From: Drosophila miranda
Taxonomy: Eukaryota > Arthropoda > Insecta > Diptera > Drosophilidae
Length of the DNA: 64,000 nucleotides
NCBI RefSeq assembly: GCF_003369915.1
Contig: NC_046677.1
Location: 22,338,913 to 22,402,912, forward strand
Direction: 5' to 3'
The notes beneath the pieces were generated by a model. That model did not search any database. It had not been told where the DNA came from and saw nothing but the letters and a program-made list of their open reading frames with translations. Position 1 is the stretch's first letter; each line of letters starts with the position of its first letter. The position numbers were made by a program, and so were the translations under genes. Below, in pieces: positions 48,117 through 60,100 of this stretch.

Positions 48117-51100
48117 TTCTAAATATTTACGCGAAAAGTAACAAATTTGTTTTGCGATTTCGTGTTGTTGGAGTGCTGAGTGTATTTATCATCAAATGAT
48201 GAAAATTATTAACCTCAAATCAAACATTTGTAAACATTTGAAATATTTCCTATGGGCTTCAGGTACATGTGCCTGCTATGATCCTATCAATAACGATTGT
48301 TAAAAACTTTAATCGGATTTCCGTGGGAGGCCTCATTCATGCATGCATCACGACCTCTGCTGCTGCAGCAGCCCTGTGAAAGTTTCGAGTGCACGAACGA
48401 TTGAACTAGTTCCTAAAATCGCACTCGAATGCTCCGCATGGGTTCCGGCTTGGCCTTGTTTTGCGGTTAAGTCCACATGCCACATACCACATGCTTCATG
48501 CCCCAAAAACTATGCCATGTGGTTATTGTCGTTGTAGTTGTCGTTGCTGTTGCAAATATCAGTTTTTCTGTTAGTTTTTTTTTTTTTTGCTGTCTGCATT
48601 TTATGACTCTGCTGCAGTGTGGCGAGAAAAGAGCTCCTGTCAGCCGAGTGCGAGAGAGAGGGCCAGAACTGGTGTGAGGGATAGAGAGAGAGAGAGGAAG
48701 CGAGAGTAATTGTTACATGCATTCAAGTCGACTTGCTGCGGTTTACTCGTATCCATAGGCCCCATACCGCACCGCACCGCACCGCCCCGACACCGCCCCA
48801 GCAGACGACGACGCATTGGCAATTTAATGCCTCGACAATGCCGCATTATTAGTGATCCTTTACCGAAACCATCCGCCTCCACATGGCCGGGGATAGGCCA
48901 TGTGTGTGCGAAACCGAGTTGTGCATAATAAATTAACCGCATGGTCGGTCCGAGTTTTGCTCATTAAAGCGCATTTGTATTTAGTTGTGCATAAAACATT
49001 AAGGGCAAACGAGCCAACGCGGCCAGAACGCCATTGCCAGGACCGAATGTCCTGAATGTGTGGCTGTCCGGCGTGTCCGATGTCCGTGTGTTTGCGTAAT
49101 TACACTTGTCCTTGCCTATGCTCTTGCCAAAACGAATTAATTCCAATTCATATTTATTATTCTCCCAGTGCGCCCTGGCAATGCGTGAAGATTGCAATCG
49201 CAACCGAGTGAGGAATTCTCATTTGCATGTCCTCTATCCTGTGTCCTGTGTCATGTGTCCTGTGCCGCGCGTCATGTCCCACAGCACTCTCTCTGGTTGG
49301 TTTCCCTGTAATTATGTGATTAAAAAGCGTTCAACTCATTTACTCAGTATTGATTTAAATGGAGTGAATGCCATTTCATTTAGCTCTTAGGCGCAGTTCA
49401 GGGCACGTGCTTAGGGACCTGTTTATGCCACACTTGAACAGAATTTTAGAATTTGTATTCGGGTCTATAATGACTATTGGGTGGACAAAGGGAAATTAGT
49501 TATTCAATCGTTTAATGAACTTGTACGCACCACCACGATAGGTGTGATTAAATGGTCTCTAATTAATGGGGTTTCTGTTACTTACATGTGTTGTAGGCTT
49601 TCATGTATTTCGAGATGAGGAACAACCAATGGAACATAGAGTAAATAGTAAATAGAGTTAAGAATAGCTCTTTAGTTCTTAAAGCTTTAAAACTGGCACT
49701 GTTTATAATTATAATTTGTGTTAAGTAACGCCCATACATTTATATGGTACACGATTTTTTCAGGGTAGCTTTTGAAAGTGGCTCAGGGTCTCTTAAATTT
49801 TTGCTGAAAAGTCAAAACTCTAATATTGCTTTGGGTATGAAAGATTTTGCACTCCAATATAGCTTCTATTATAATACCATTTGCAGCTAATGTTAGCTTA
49901 CTCCTCATAGTTCTTTCATACTTTCTATGACCCACACTTACCTTATTAATGATACCAACTCTAATTCTAACAAAAAATGAATGATTTATCTCACCCTAAT
50001 GCCCTTTTTTCCCTATTGTACACCAGAAAAAGCTCATATTTCGTTGTCAAAAATGTGGCATTTACCATAACAATAAGTTGTCTCCTGTTTATGCATTCCA
50101 TTCACACAAGCAGAAAAAGACCGCAACATAGGAAAAGGAAAACCCCAAAATATTATGATAAACTTTATTACGCCAAAAAAGTGTAGGACAATGCCCCAGA
50201 ATTATGCATATGAAAATGGAATTTATTTGCCAACTACCAAAGGGGAAGTAAACCTCATTCCGCATGACCCTCAGCCCTTGCCAACCGTCTCTCGACCACT
50301 GCGTTGGTATTCTGAGGGAGAGAAACGATTTAAACTTTCATTACACCCAACACATATCCATCCTTCTCTCTCTCTCTCTCGGACCCCTTCCCTTCGCCTT
50401 CTCACATTAGGCCACTTGAGCGACAGACACCCATTCATAAATGGTTATCTGTGTCCGTGCGTGAGTGGAGTAATTTTCCAGCTGTTTCACCTCCTTGGTG
50501 GAGTGTACTCCTCCTTTGATACTGGTATGACGCTTGCTTAAAAACGAATCACAGATAGTACAAACCTTCCAGCAAGGAATAAGGAATGGTTTGAAACTAA
50601 ATTAGTTTGTGGTAGTTTTTTGAAAAATTTAAAATGCTACATATTAATTTATTTGTATAAGATAATTTGTAAACCATCTAAATAAATATGATGTATGATA
50701 GATACTAGTAGAATTATTATATTAGTGTCATTTGAGAATAAAAACTAAATTATACTGTGACCCGGTCTACAACATAAATGTAGGACATAAAATCTGAGAA
50801 TCTGATAAGCTTTTAAAACACATATTATTCCATTTTAAGCTTTTATCACTGCTCTATTTTACAAACCCTTTTCTGTCTCTTAGAGAACTCTTTTAGTAAG
50901 TGTCATAACGTTTCATTTTTGTGGTATTTTTCTAAGGACACACTCTGCACAATACTAGTGAACTTTCTTTCCGGCTGCTCTTCGCATACACCCTTGCTTC
51001 GTCTTCCTCTTTCCCGTTTCTTTCACTTCCCGTTCAGCCTTTTCTTTTATCATTATTGCTCATCAAGCGTTGCTTCTAATGAAGTCGTATAAATTGAAAA

Positions 51101-51706
51101 CTTTCGACGCGTATGAGCATGTGTTACTCTCCTCCTTCTGTACGATTATATCCTTCTCCGTCTGCGCCTCTCCTTCCGCCTTGGCCCCGTCCTTGCGGCA
51201 TTGCAGCTTAAGTCCTTGCTTTATTGCTTTCTTATTTTGGTACAGTTTTTATTTTATTTTCCCGCTTACCGACTTGAACCATTTGGTCCTCCGATTTTTT
51301 ACGCCTGTTTCGCCATTAAATGTTTATTTTTGTGCGGTTTTTCTCCGCTTTTGTTGCTGTTGTGTGTTATGTATTTTCCGCATTTGTTGAGTAAACTGTG
51401 TAATCAGCTTTAAGCTCTCTATGCCAGCGGCTTTATAAGCTGCAAAAAAAATGTACAAATATTTGCCAACAAACGGAATTTGTTTGTCTGGTTTTGGCCC
51501 CTCATTTGGAAGGTAATTTGGCTGCTTTGCCAAGTATATAATTAGAATTTCCTCCGGATAGGCCTAAGGTCTGGTAATTGAATATTTCCTGGATAAAAAT
51601 GTCATCCCCAAGTCCTTCAATGAGACATATCACAAAAAACATCTAAATTATAAGTTTCAAAATTTCTGTATCTGCCTGATTTGCTTGGACTTTCCGGCCC
51701 CTCAAA
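48117..51706. other. Non-coding interval
   Basis: Holds a T run, (ACCGC)n at 48,766-48,786, GTCCTGTGTC-type repeats near 49,230-49,275 and the dispersed repeat at 49,730-49,790. No exon with both splice signal and phase support was found; the plus-strand frame at 50,155-50,541 is doubtful. Confidence 0.5.
49730..49790. repeat. Dispersed repeat, pair member 2
   Basis: CCCATACATTTATATGGTAC, then CGATTTTTTCAGGGTAGC and TTTTGAAAGTGGCTC, closely matching 28,536-28,600 in the same orientation. The similarity does not clearly extend on either side. Confidence 0.6.
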
Positions 51707-51985
51707 ATGGTCTGCCGCTTCAATCCGTTCTATGTGGGTCCAACGCCTCCCACCTGTTGTACCTCGGACACGATAAAGACCTGCGATTGTCCGCCCTGTT
51801 CACCCGAGACTGGCTACCAAGAGCCGCGTTGTCAGTGCGACCTTTGTTGTTCTGGTAAAAACGAGTGTGCACCGAAACCAGATGCAAAGGCACAACCCGC
51901 CACGGCCAAGGGCTTTTCTAAGTGTACGGCCACAACGAAGACGATGATGTGCAGTCCGGCATGCATTGAGCCCGCTAAAAAATAG
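51707..51985 (+). CDS. Small cysteine-rich protein, 92 aa, single exon
   Basis: ATG in good context (CAAAATGG). The protein has 14 Cys in 92 residues arranged as CC, CxCxxC and CxCxxCC (TCCTSD, TCDCPPCSPE, RCQCDLCCSG), many Pro, and a Lys-rich end (CIEPAKK). No signal peptide, so not a typical secreted knottin; the pattern recalls metal-binding or sperm-tail structural Cys-rich proteins of Drosophila (Mst-type), which is only a resemblance. An AATAAA lies at 52,086. The intronless, short form also suits a testis-expressed gene. Moderately sure it is real. Confidence 0.7.
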   Translation: MVCRFNPFYVGPTPPTCCTSDTIKTCDCPPCSPETGYQEPRCQCDLCCSGKNECAPKPDAKAQPATAKGFSKCTATTKTMMCSPACIEPAKK

Positions 51986-52718
51986 ACAATTTAACATCTT
52001 TGAATATGTCCAAGCAATGGGCAGGATATAACTAGTCCAGAGAGGGTCAGGAAAGACAGGCTTTAATCAGAGATACATTCGTAGAAATAAATAAAAATTG
52101 ATTGAACTTCCTTATTATTTTCGGTATTAAAAAAACTCAATCATCCAATCCACTTCCTGGAAAAAATTAAATTAAGTGTACTGAAAAATATCCGGCATAG
52201 AAAAAATACAGAATTTGGGAACACGGCCATAAAAGACAGCTTGTGAAAACTCAATTACTTTCCGCTTAGCAGAGCACACACATCAATACCAGTTCAAACA
52301 CATATCCATAGACATGGCCTTTGGTATATTAAATCAAAGTCAGCCACCACAAATATTTTCTCCAATTCAATTTGGCCATAAGAAAAGCAAAAACACAAAG
52401 CGAATGCAATAAAAACTCAATAAAAAGCAATGGAAACATGGAAAACCTTGCAGAACGGTCCTCAACAATTTGTCGACTGCTACAAGTAAACGGTTTCTCT
52501 TTTACTCGATTTTCCTTCTGCATTTTCATCGTCTCCTTCGACTCCTTGAGGCGCACTAATTTCCTTTTCCCACCGAGCAAAGTGGCTGCTGGTGGAGGGA
52601 ACTGGTAATTGATTTCATTAAACCATTTACCAAGTGGAGGGGAATGCAAATTGCGAGACAATGGGAAATATCTGAATTAGAATCATTTCCCTATGCCCTC
52701 TCTATTGCTACTTGGAAA
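51986..52718. other. Non-coding interval
   Basis: 3' flank of the Cys-rich gene, with AATAAA at 52,086-52,091. Convergent with the tentative minus-strand gene at 52,719; no other signal. Confidence 0.5.
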
Positions 52719-53096
52719 TCAGGGTTCATTTTGACAGGCAAAATCAGCTCTGACATCTTGTCCAACAAGCTCTGGCATATGTCCGTTACTCTTCTTATTT
52801 GTCTTTGGCATTAAAGGACTAATTCCTCTATTCTGACACGGCTTGTTCACTCGCCTGTCATCTGCGGGGACACACTTGTCTCTCCTCTGGGCATATCCAT
52901 CGCTGTCTCCGATTCTTGTGGAGTCAGTGTCAGTGCTAGCATTGTTTTTCAGCTGCTTGTAATGCGCCTTCTTTGCAAAAGTAAATATACAACTATTACT
53001 ATCAATACTGGAAGTCAACAGAAGCAGCGCTTCAAGGGACTACCAAAACCCAGCCCTCACTGGCCCCTCCGTGGTTAAGTTCTCAATGTCAAGCAT
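52719..53096 (-). CDS. Tentative two-exon small protein, 95 aa
   Basis: Exon 1 (53096-53061) encodes MLDIENLTTEGP and ends CCA/GTGAGG. Exon 2 (52970-52719) follows an acceptor TTTTGCAAAG and reads KAHYKQLKNNASTDTDSTRI, then RRDKCVPADDRRVNKPCQNR, ending ACQNEP and TGA. The 90-nt intron joins phase 0 to phase 0. Composition is polar and protein-like, unlike surrounding AT-rich shadows. There is no signal peptide or known domain. A stronger-looking acceptor inside the intron (TTCCAG) would break the frame, so the model is uncertain. Confidence 0.4.
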
Positions 53097-53307
53097 TGTC
53101 AGGATCTTAACAAATTGAGGGGATCCACTCAATGTAAGTCATGCGCTTTTTTCACCTTGAAATCCAACCCGAAAGCCAATTAAATTCGTGTTGCTGAAGC
53201 GTATTTTTGATTGCATTGCTGCATCGAATTGGGTATGTGAAATGAAATTAAATAAGGAAGATAACACCACGAACTTTGTATACCCTTGAAGTTTTATGAA
53301 CATTTAA

Positions 53308-53520
53308 TTAAACAGGCTTTTTGCTTACCAAATTTTTCAAGAAAATATCCATGATTAGATTTATTAAAAGAAATAAGTTGAAGAAATTAATTACAAACAT
53401 ATGTAAAAGTATTAGGTTAAATTGTAATGTTAAGCGGTCCGTGTAGAAGGAGCATAAGTATGCCTCCTTAGCCATTGATGGATCTGCTGAAGATGACGGC
53501 AGCTCCCAGATCAGCGCCAT
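53308..53520 (-). CDS. Doubtful small ORF with one hydrophobic segment, 70 aa
   Basis: Open frame from an ATG (MALIWELPSSSADPSMAKEA) with a hydrophobic, Phe/Leu/Ile/Asn-rich C-terminal half (LILLHMFVINFFNLFLLINL) ending SKKPV. It lies 95 nt downstream of the 123-aa membrane gene on the same strand, so it could be a separate small membrane protein or an alternative terminal exon of it. AT-rich composition can generate such frames by chance. Confidence 0.3.
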   Translation of the reverse strand: MALIWELPSSSADPSMAKEAYLCSFYTDRLTLQFNLILLHMFVINFFNLFLLINLIMDIFLKNLVSKKPV

Positions 53521-53615
53521 GGAAAAGCTTTCATGTGATGCCTTTCATTTAAGTACTTGATAATAGTCTAAAACACACAACATTGAAAGCGCGGAAGCGA
53601 TGCACAGAATTCAAA

Positions 53616-54168
53616 TCACTTCCAGCGCTTTTCATAATAGCTACAAACCCTTCCCAGGCCAATGAAATGTATAACTGAAATCACAAAAAATGAGTAATTA
53701 AAATACAAAATTAATGTAGAACCACTCGATCCACCCACCTGGAAAAATGATAGTCCCGAGCAAAAAGAATGGGAATAAATTGCTCAGATTTTTTCCTACT
53801 TTGAACGTTTGTTGGCTATCCTGCAGGGTAAAAGTGATTGAGTGTTAGCGGCCAAGGAAAATACATGCCTGACTGACCTTCCAATCTCCAACGATTATCA
53901 ATACGCCCGACAACAAATGTAGGGGCGCACAAATACAGACCGTAACTGTGTACAAACAAACCACAATGTCGTAGTACCTAGAGTGTAGTCCATCTAAAGA
54001 TATTTATGGGGTTACCGATAAGTTGCTCAGCAGATGAAAATTTTTGTACGCACGTTCATGTCCGATTACAGCGAGATAGCCCAGAATGCTCCACGTTAGG
54101 CCAAGGATTATGTTCCATACAGCAAAACACCAGGTACATATTTTATCGTACTCACTTGAAAGACACAT
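53616..54168 (-). CDS. Small multi-pass membrane protein, 123 aa, four exons, unknown
   Basis: Not recognised. Exons 54168-54054, 53993-53878, 53820-53739 and 53674-53616; introns 57-64 nt with GTGCGT, GTCAGT and GTGGGT donors, all closing phase (C/AT gives His; G/TT gives Val). The protein starts MCLSSEYDKICTWCFAVWNI and ends YYEKRWK. Three strong hydrophobic segments: about 11-36 (FAVWNIILGLTWSILGYLAV), about 46-72 (VVCLYTVTVCICAPLHLLSG) and about 90-111 (LFPFFLLGTIIFPVIHFIGL). Small insect-specific membrane proteins with this layout are common; sequence resemblance to the gene at 47,420 is limited to architecture. Splice consistency makes it a real gene. Confidence 0.8.
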
Positions 54169-57100
54169 TGTGATTGCAGATCTTTGGAAATAAGTTTTAA
54201 GATTAATGTGAATTCTCTAGTCTAGACGTGTTTCACAAGGTTCACTATGATTGGAAAATGTGAGACTGTTTATTCATATCCTTAGGGATTAAACTCGCAA
54301 GGCATGCTCCCTTTTCGAAGCAATTTTCGCTCGAAGAGTATCAAATTCGCATCATATTGTCGACACCTAGCGACATCTTATTTTTCCATTTCCCTTTTCC
54401 GTTGCTTCCTTTTTGGTCTCGTTTCGCTGCTCATGTGTCACTGACATTGTTATCCTTTCGTCCGGTGGCTTATTCATGTCGCTTTGCGAATGGAATACGT
54501 ATTCTTCTTTCCGCATCTTTGAAAACTCTACCCGAAAAGCCAAAGGGAGAGTACTCCTATCATCCCTCTGGAGTACTTGAACTCCACTTGTACTATCCCC
54601 CCCACCATCCATGGTCTTGAGAGCCAGATCCAGCTTCTTCTGCAGCTTTCGTCTTGGCCATTATGTATGCATCCGTATGCAAATGCTGGCTGGGGCTTCA
54701 TTTATCATTGACGTTGACTTTTATGCACGCCATAACTTTTGGATGTGCCTGGGCCGGACATTGATTTGGCGACGGAGTGGATGGATGAGTGTTCGGTGTT
54801 CGGCGGTCGGTGAAGGTTTTGAATTTTGATGTTGATTGCCCCGGATTGATGGGGCCACTTCATGGGGCACTTGAGTGTCCATCCAAGCGTACATCTTTCG
54901 GGCTGTCGGCCAGTTCACGCCTCTTTGCTTTCAATTAATTAGTTTCGTAATTGGGGCTCAGGTGTCGCCTCTGCTGGCGCTCCTTGCCCTCGTCTGGCAT
55001 CTTGTATTTGCTGGCTCGCAATTGCGGCTGGCGGTTTATTTGCATACAATCAAACAATTTGAAATTGTTGCAGATTCTGCTGAAACGGCTGGGGATTTAC
55101 TGAAGTGTTTACTCTTCCCAGCAGCTAATTAGTTGTGCAAATTTTCAATCGAGACGGGTCTTTGCCTTACGATTGCTTCGGGTTCAATTGAAGGATGTGG
55201 AATGCCAAGTAATTAAGCTGCACAATTTTCAGTTTGCTTTCAACCTGCATCAATATTTGCTTGCATTTATGCGGAAAGAGCTCTAAAATACGAGGGATTT
55301 AAGCTTCCTTGGGCTCTCCTGTTGCTCACATTCTATCCGATATGCAGTACTAATTTTTATGGCTGCCATTATTTATGCACACGCACTCCGCCAAGACAAG
55401 ATAATGTATGGGCAAATAGGGCAAAATATTAAATGCCACTATATATCTGCCCGACTCCCACCATAAATAGCTGTCGAGGAGCCACTTAGAACAACATTCG
55501 CAAATTATGTATACAGCCCTTCGAGTCGTGTCGTGAAACGGAGCGGAATTTTGGTTGGGCGGAAGCTGAGGACCCAAGGACAAACATTTTGGCAGCCCAA
55601 GCCCAAGCCCAGCCCAGCCCAGCCCAGCCATGGTCGGGTGTTTGTTTGTTATTCCTGGTCGTGCGTGTTTTAATGCAGACACGTTTCACTCTGTGTTTGT
55701 GTCTTCATGCTTTCCAATTAAGTCTGAGAGAGAGATAAAACAAAGGTGGGAAAGCCAGGCGAAAGTTTCGTTATGAGTCAAGACAATGGCGCTAACTTGG
55801 CTCTGGCTTTGGCTCTGCCACTGGCTCTGTGCTGTTTTTGTCCTTTGCTGCGAGTATTTGTTTGCTGTCAAAACAACTTTTGGCTTCTGCCATCGTGTGT
55901 GTCTTGGCTCAAGCCGCAGGAAAAGAAAGCATTGCCTGCTTCTGGGCGCATCGAGCATCATCCGACTTAGGGACAGAGGCAGAGCAAATCGATTGAAGGG
56001 CAATGGAGTGTTAGGGAGAATGATAATCCCCCTCACACAATATATTGGTAAAAGATAGTTAATCATCGATGGAAATGGAATAACATACATATATACTAGT
56101 ATAGGACATGATGGTGCGGCGGTAGCTGAACTCCAGAGGAGAAGACTTTGGGATCCATATAGTTCGTTTGCGACATGTTCCGTGTATGAGTGGCACATAA
56201 ATGTACTGAATGGTTAGTGGCAGGACCACATTATTACTTATTTGTATTTGAATATTCAGGTATGGCTTGCGAAGACTTGGGAAGTGCTGCTTTGACTACA
56301 AAGTGCCTATTCCTGGTGGAAAGTTGGACTGCACTCGCTTAGTCTCTGTGACTCTACAGACTCGGATACTCTCTGTGTTTTCCCAGCAAATGCCACATAT
56401 ATGCACACTTCTAGGGGGGTTTACTGTGTAGTACAGCCTAGCATCAGGCTAGACAAACAGGCTACTTACAGCACTATTTCAACTAAATTCATAGCCCACA
56501 GATTTTGCGTCCAACATAAACTGCAGCAATTTTCCATCGATCCATTAGTTAATTATTATTTTGAGTATCCAAAACACTTCCAGCCTATTAACTTTCCGCT
56601 TATCTATTCACGGGAATTCACGGATTATATCCTTCATTCATTCGCGCTGCTCATCGAGTATTTCGCTCAATTTCCAGCCCCTCACTTAACCTAATTATGT
56701 GAAAAATAATATTTCTTTTGCAACCCACGCACTCATTTAGGGCCCATTAAATATTAATGAATTCTGTTGATTGGAGGAATACTGTTTCCATGGCAGCCTT
56801 TTTGTAGAATGGGTTTTCCTAGGATAAAAATTGTCTGCTAAAAGGGAATTTCCCTTTCCAAAAATCAAAATGAGAACCATATTGTAATCATTTCATTGGT
56901 GATGGGCAACAGTACTTAATAACCAAATAAAGGAGAGCTATAAGCAAAGCCGATTTAGATATCGATTGCACACACGAATTCATTCATTCAGTCATTCATA
57001 TAATTTGGAGACACACCCTTCGCAAAGAGGCGAAGGATAAATCGCAGGACAAACAGCTGTGTCAACTTTTTGGCCCGCGACATTTTGCAAACTTTTGTGC

Positions 57101-60100
57101 AAAGTGTAAATTTAAGCTGATTTATAGGTTGTCTTTAATACCCTGCTCCCCTGGGGGATCAGGAGTATACGCTTTTTGGTGATAGATATGAAGCAGTTAT
57201 AAAAAAAGGTACAATACACTGAAGGACTTGCATCTGGACGTACATTATTTTTTGGGTTCAGATAGACTACTATAAGGAATTTTTAAAACTTTGAGATTGG
57301 TATGGATCTAAAGAATATCTAAAGATTATTCGCAAAAATTTTTGAGGCCTCAGTTGGAGAATAATTGTACATCCCACAATTTTAAAAAAGTATAGCCTTT
57401 ATCTACCAATCTAAAATATTTTTAAAGAATTTTCAGAGGATCTAAAAGGCTCTAAGACTATGTCTTATTATCATTCCTTTCGATTACGATTACTTAAGTA
57501 ATTTTTTCCCAACTAAAAGACTGCCAAAGACTGAACACAGTATGAGAGGGTAAATTTTGGGTGCCACATAATTGAATTTTCTTATTTTGGTTGATGAAAC
57601 GCTTACAATGCCCGAAAGTCAAGAAATCAGAGTGAAGTAATCCGCTTATGCGAGCAAAATTTGATGCTGGTGCGAACTTTGAATAAACACCGGAGACCAG
57701 GGAAGTCATTTGCATTTGTTCGCCATATGAAAAGGAAAGATTAGGCAAACGATCATTGATTTTGCCGCACACAATGGGGATAAATAAAGTATTTGTTATT
57801 GTAATTTAATGGTAATTTTTGCCATAGGATTCAAGTTTTGATTTAATTGGTTTTTCCTTAATTTTAAATTTATGGTTTGCAGCATTTGCCACTGGGTTTC
57901 GTGCACCTTTGTGTCGCTCACATACCGAGAAATAATATTTTCGGTCATCTCATCGCCAGCGTCATCATCATCAGCGTCCACTTGGCTGGGCTCTCTAACG
58001 TGTTGTTAATTATGTTTCCGGCGACGGTCTGGAAGCGACAGGCAGCCATTAGTTAGGCCGGGGCCATGTGCATGAGGTAAACAGTGTAAGACCCAACAAA
58101 ATGATTAATGCACGAACTTGCCGGGCAACGAAAAAAGAAATTATATGATGAGAACCTCCCCAAACTACCCAATATGCCACCCATCCATGCACCTACACCC
58201 CAAAAGCTGTTGCTTGTAAGCCTGTGAACCTGTGTTGCAAAATGTCAACTGATTAACAGCGAGAGATAGAGGCAGAGCGAGAGGATGTGTTATTAACACG
58301 CCACGTAAACCGACAATGACGTAAGACAGACTACGCTACGAAGCGAGCACACAGACTCTCGCCCGGCAGAAGGCTGCCACTCCAGGAGATAGCTCTCGAC
58401 TGACGGAGGCACCCATCAGACAACGGGGGGCAACTAGCGGGGACACGAGGCGAACTAACAGGAAAGTGGTAATTAAACTGGTTACAAACCAGGAACTGAG
58501 GTTGGGAAACTGTTTGGAAAACTGCCCAACAGAATAACAGAATAAATAAGAAATTAGTAGGGGAGGGAACTATGTGACATCTTAAATGGGGAGAGGGATA
58601 GTACACCGAGAATGGGGAACTAATAAATGACTACTAATTTAAGAGCTAGATTTTTATTCGCAGTTAATTAACAGAATTTTTAACAGACCCAACAAATAAA
58701 ATGGTAAAAAAAATTATCGTTTATCGAAAGAAATGAGCCAGTGGTGTAGTAATTAAAGACAGGAAATTCGCTTACTAAAGTCATTAAGAGAACTGTCAAT
58801 CAGTCTTTGAATGCCCTCCATACAGCAGTCCTATATACCCCAACCATATCATCCATCCATGTGTTGCCTGGGGGGAGGGTATAAATACTGGAGGGGTGGG
58901 AGGAGAAAAGTTGATGCCCCGTGATAAAACTGCGGAAGCGGAAAAAATGCCGATAGCATCTGCTCGGTTAGGGCAAAAGAAAGCGAATACAGGCGCAAAA
59001 AGGAAGCTGCAAAATGTTTGCCCAAGCCAAGTCGGTTCAGGCCAGGTCAGGTCCGGAGCGGAGCTGTTGGTTGGCTTTTCACGTATGCCTGACACACGCT
59101 GTCTTAAATAAGAAAGCAGGCAGAAAGATGGAAAAACTGTTATTCACCTGTCTACCCACACAAGCACACAGACACACACACACACACAAATAAAGGCCAG
59201 ACCCGCCTCAACAATTTTCCGCTGTACTCGTACATATGAGGAAGGGAACGTGGGCTGATAGGGAGCCGCATAAACGATTTCCCTGACTTGTTGGGGGTTA
59301 ACCTTGTCGCCTGCACTAGCTGCTGGCTCCGCCGCTTACCAGGCAGGCATCTGCCGCACCTACCCCCCCCCACCCGCACCCGCACCTGAGCCCCCGGGTG
59401 TCGAGTTCAGCTTCCGTTCTGGGGCTTCTGGCACGGAAATCGGTTTGTCTTCCGGCTGCGTCGTTGTGCGTACTTTTTGCGCTGCATTTCTATGATATCC
59501 TTCGGGCAAGGAAGCGTACAGCTCGGGGGGTTGTCCTGGTTAACGAGCTGTTGGTGGCTCCATCTGCCTGGAGTATGCTCCTGTATTCTTTGAACTTAAC
59601 ATTTTGACTGAGTGCAAGAGAAATTCCGTCAGATTTTTCTTGCATCAAGGACAGTTTCCCTTTATTCTTATTAACTGTCTTTTCTGAGCGCATCTCTTGG
59701 GTTGCAAATCTGTCAAACACATTTTTGCGGTAAAGAAACCGCACAGCGAAGGAGAGTATCCTTCCGCTTATTCAGCTGATGAAAAATCCATGCGATTTAT
59801 ATTCCATGACTACTTAATATTCTCCAATAAATTTATGTATATTTTGTATTCCCTAACCGTTTTGGTTGCCCAAGAATTTGCATAATGCAAGCACAAAAAA
59901 TGTATGATGATGCAGCTCAATTTTTGAAGAATTTATTTCTTTCTAGTAGCAAATCCATTAGAAATTTCTCCGCACTTCTTGCTTTCTCTTTAAGGCATAA
60001 ACTGAAGAGGAGGACACTTTATTTTATGTTATTCTTAATGGTGCGCATCCATGCTTGTGCTGGAGCCCCCTTCAAAATGGAGCCTCTCTAAAATTCCCGA

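Noticed and set aside
50155-50541. 128-aa plus-strand ORF (PQNYAYENGIYLPTTKGEVN...)
   Set aside because: The first part looks protein-like, but the later part is a (TC)n translation and there is no homologue I can name; not enough support.
57796-57981. 61-aa minus-strand ORF MDADDDDAGDEMTENI...
   Set aside because: Starts in a GAT/TCA repeat and ends in AT-rich sequence; no splice partner; probably non-coding.
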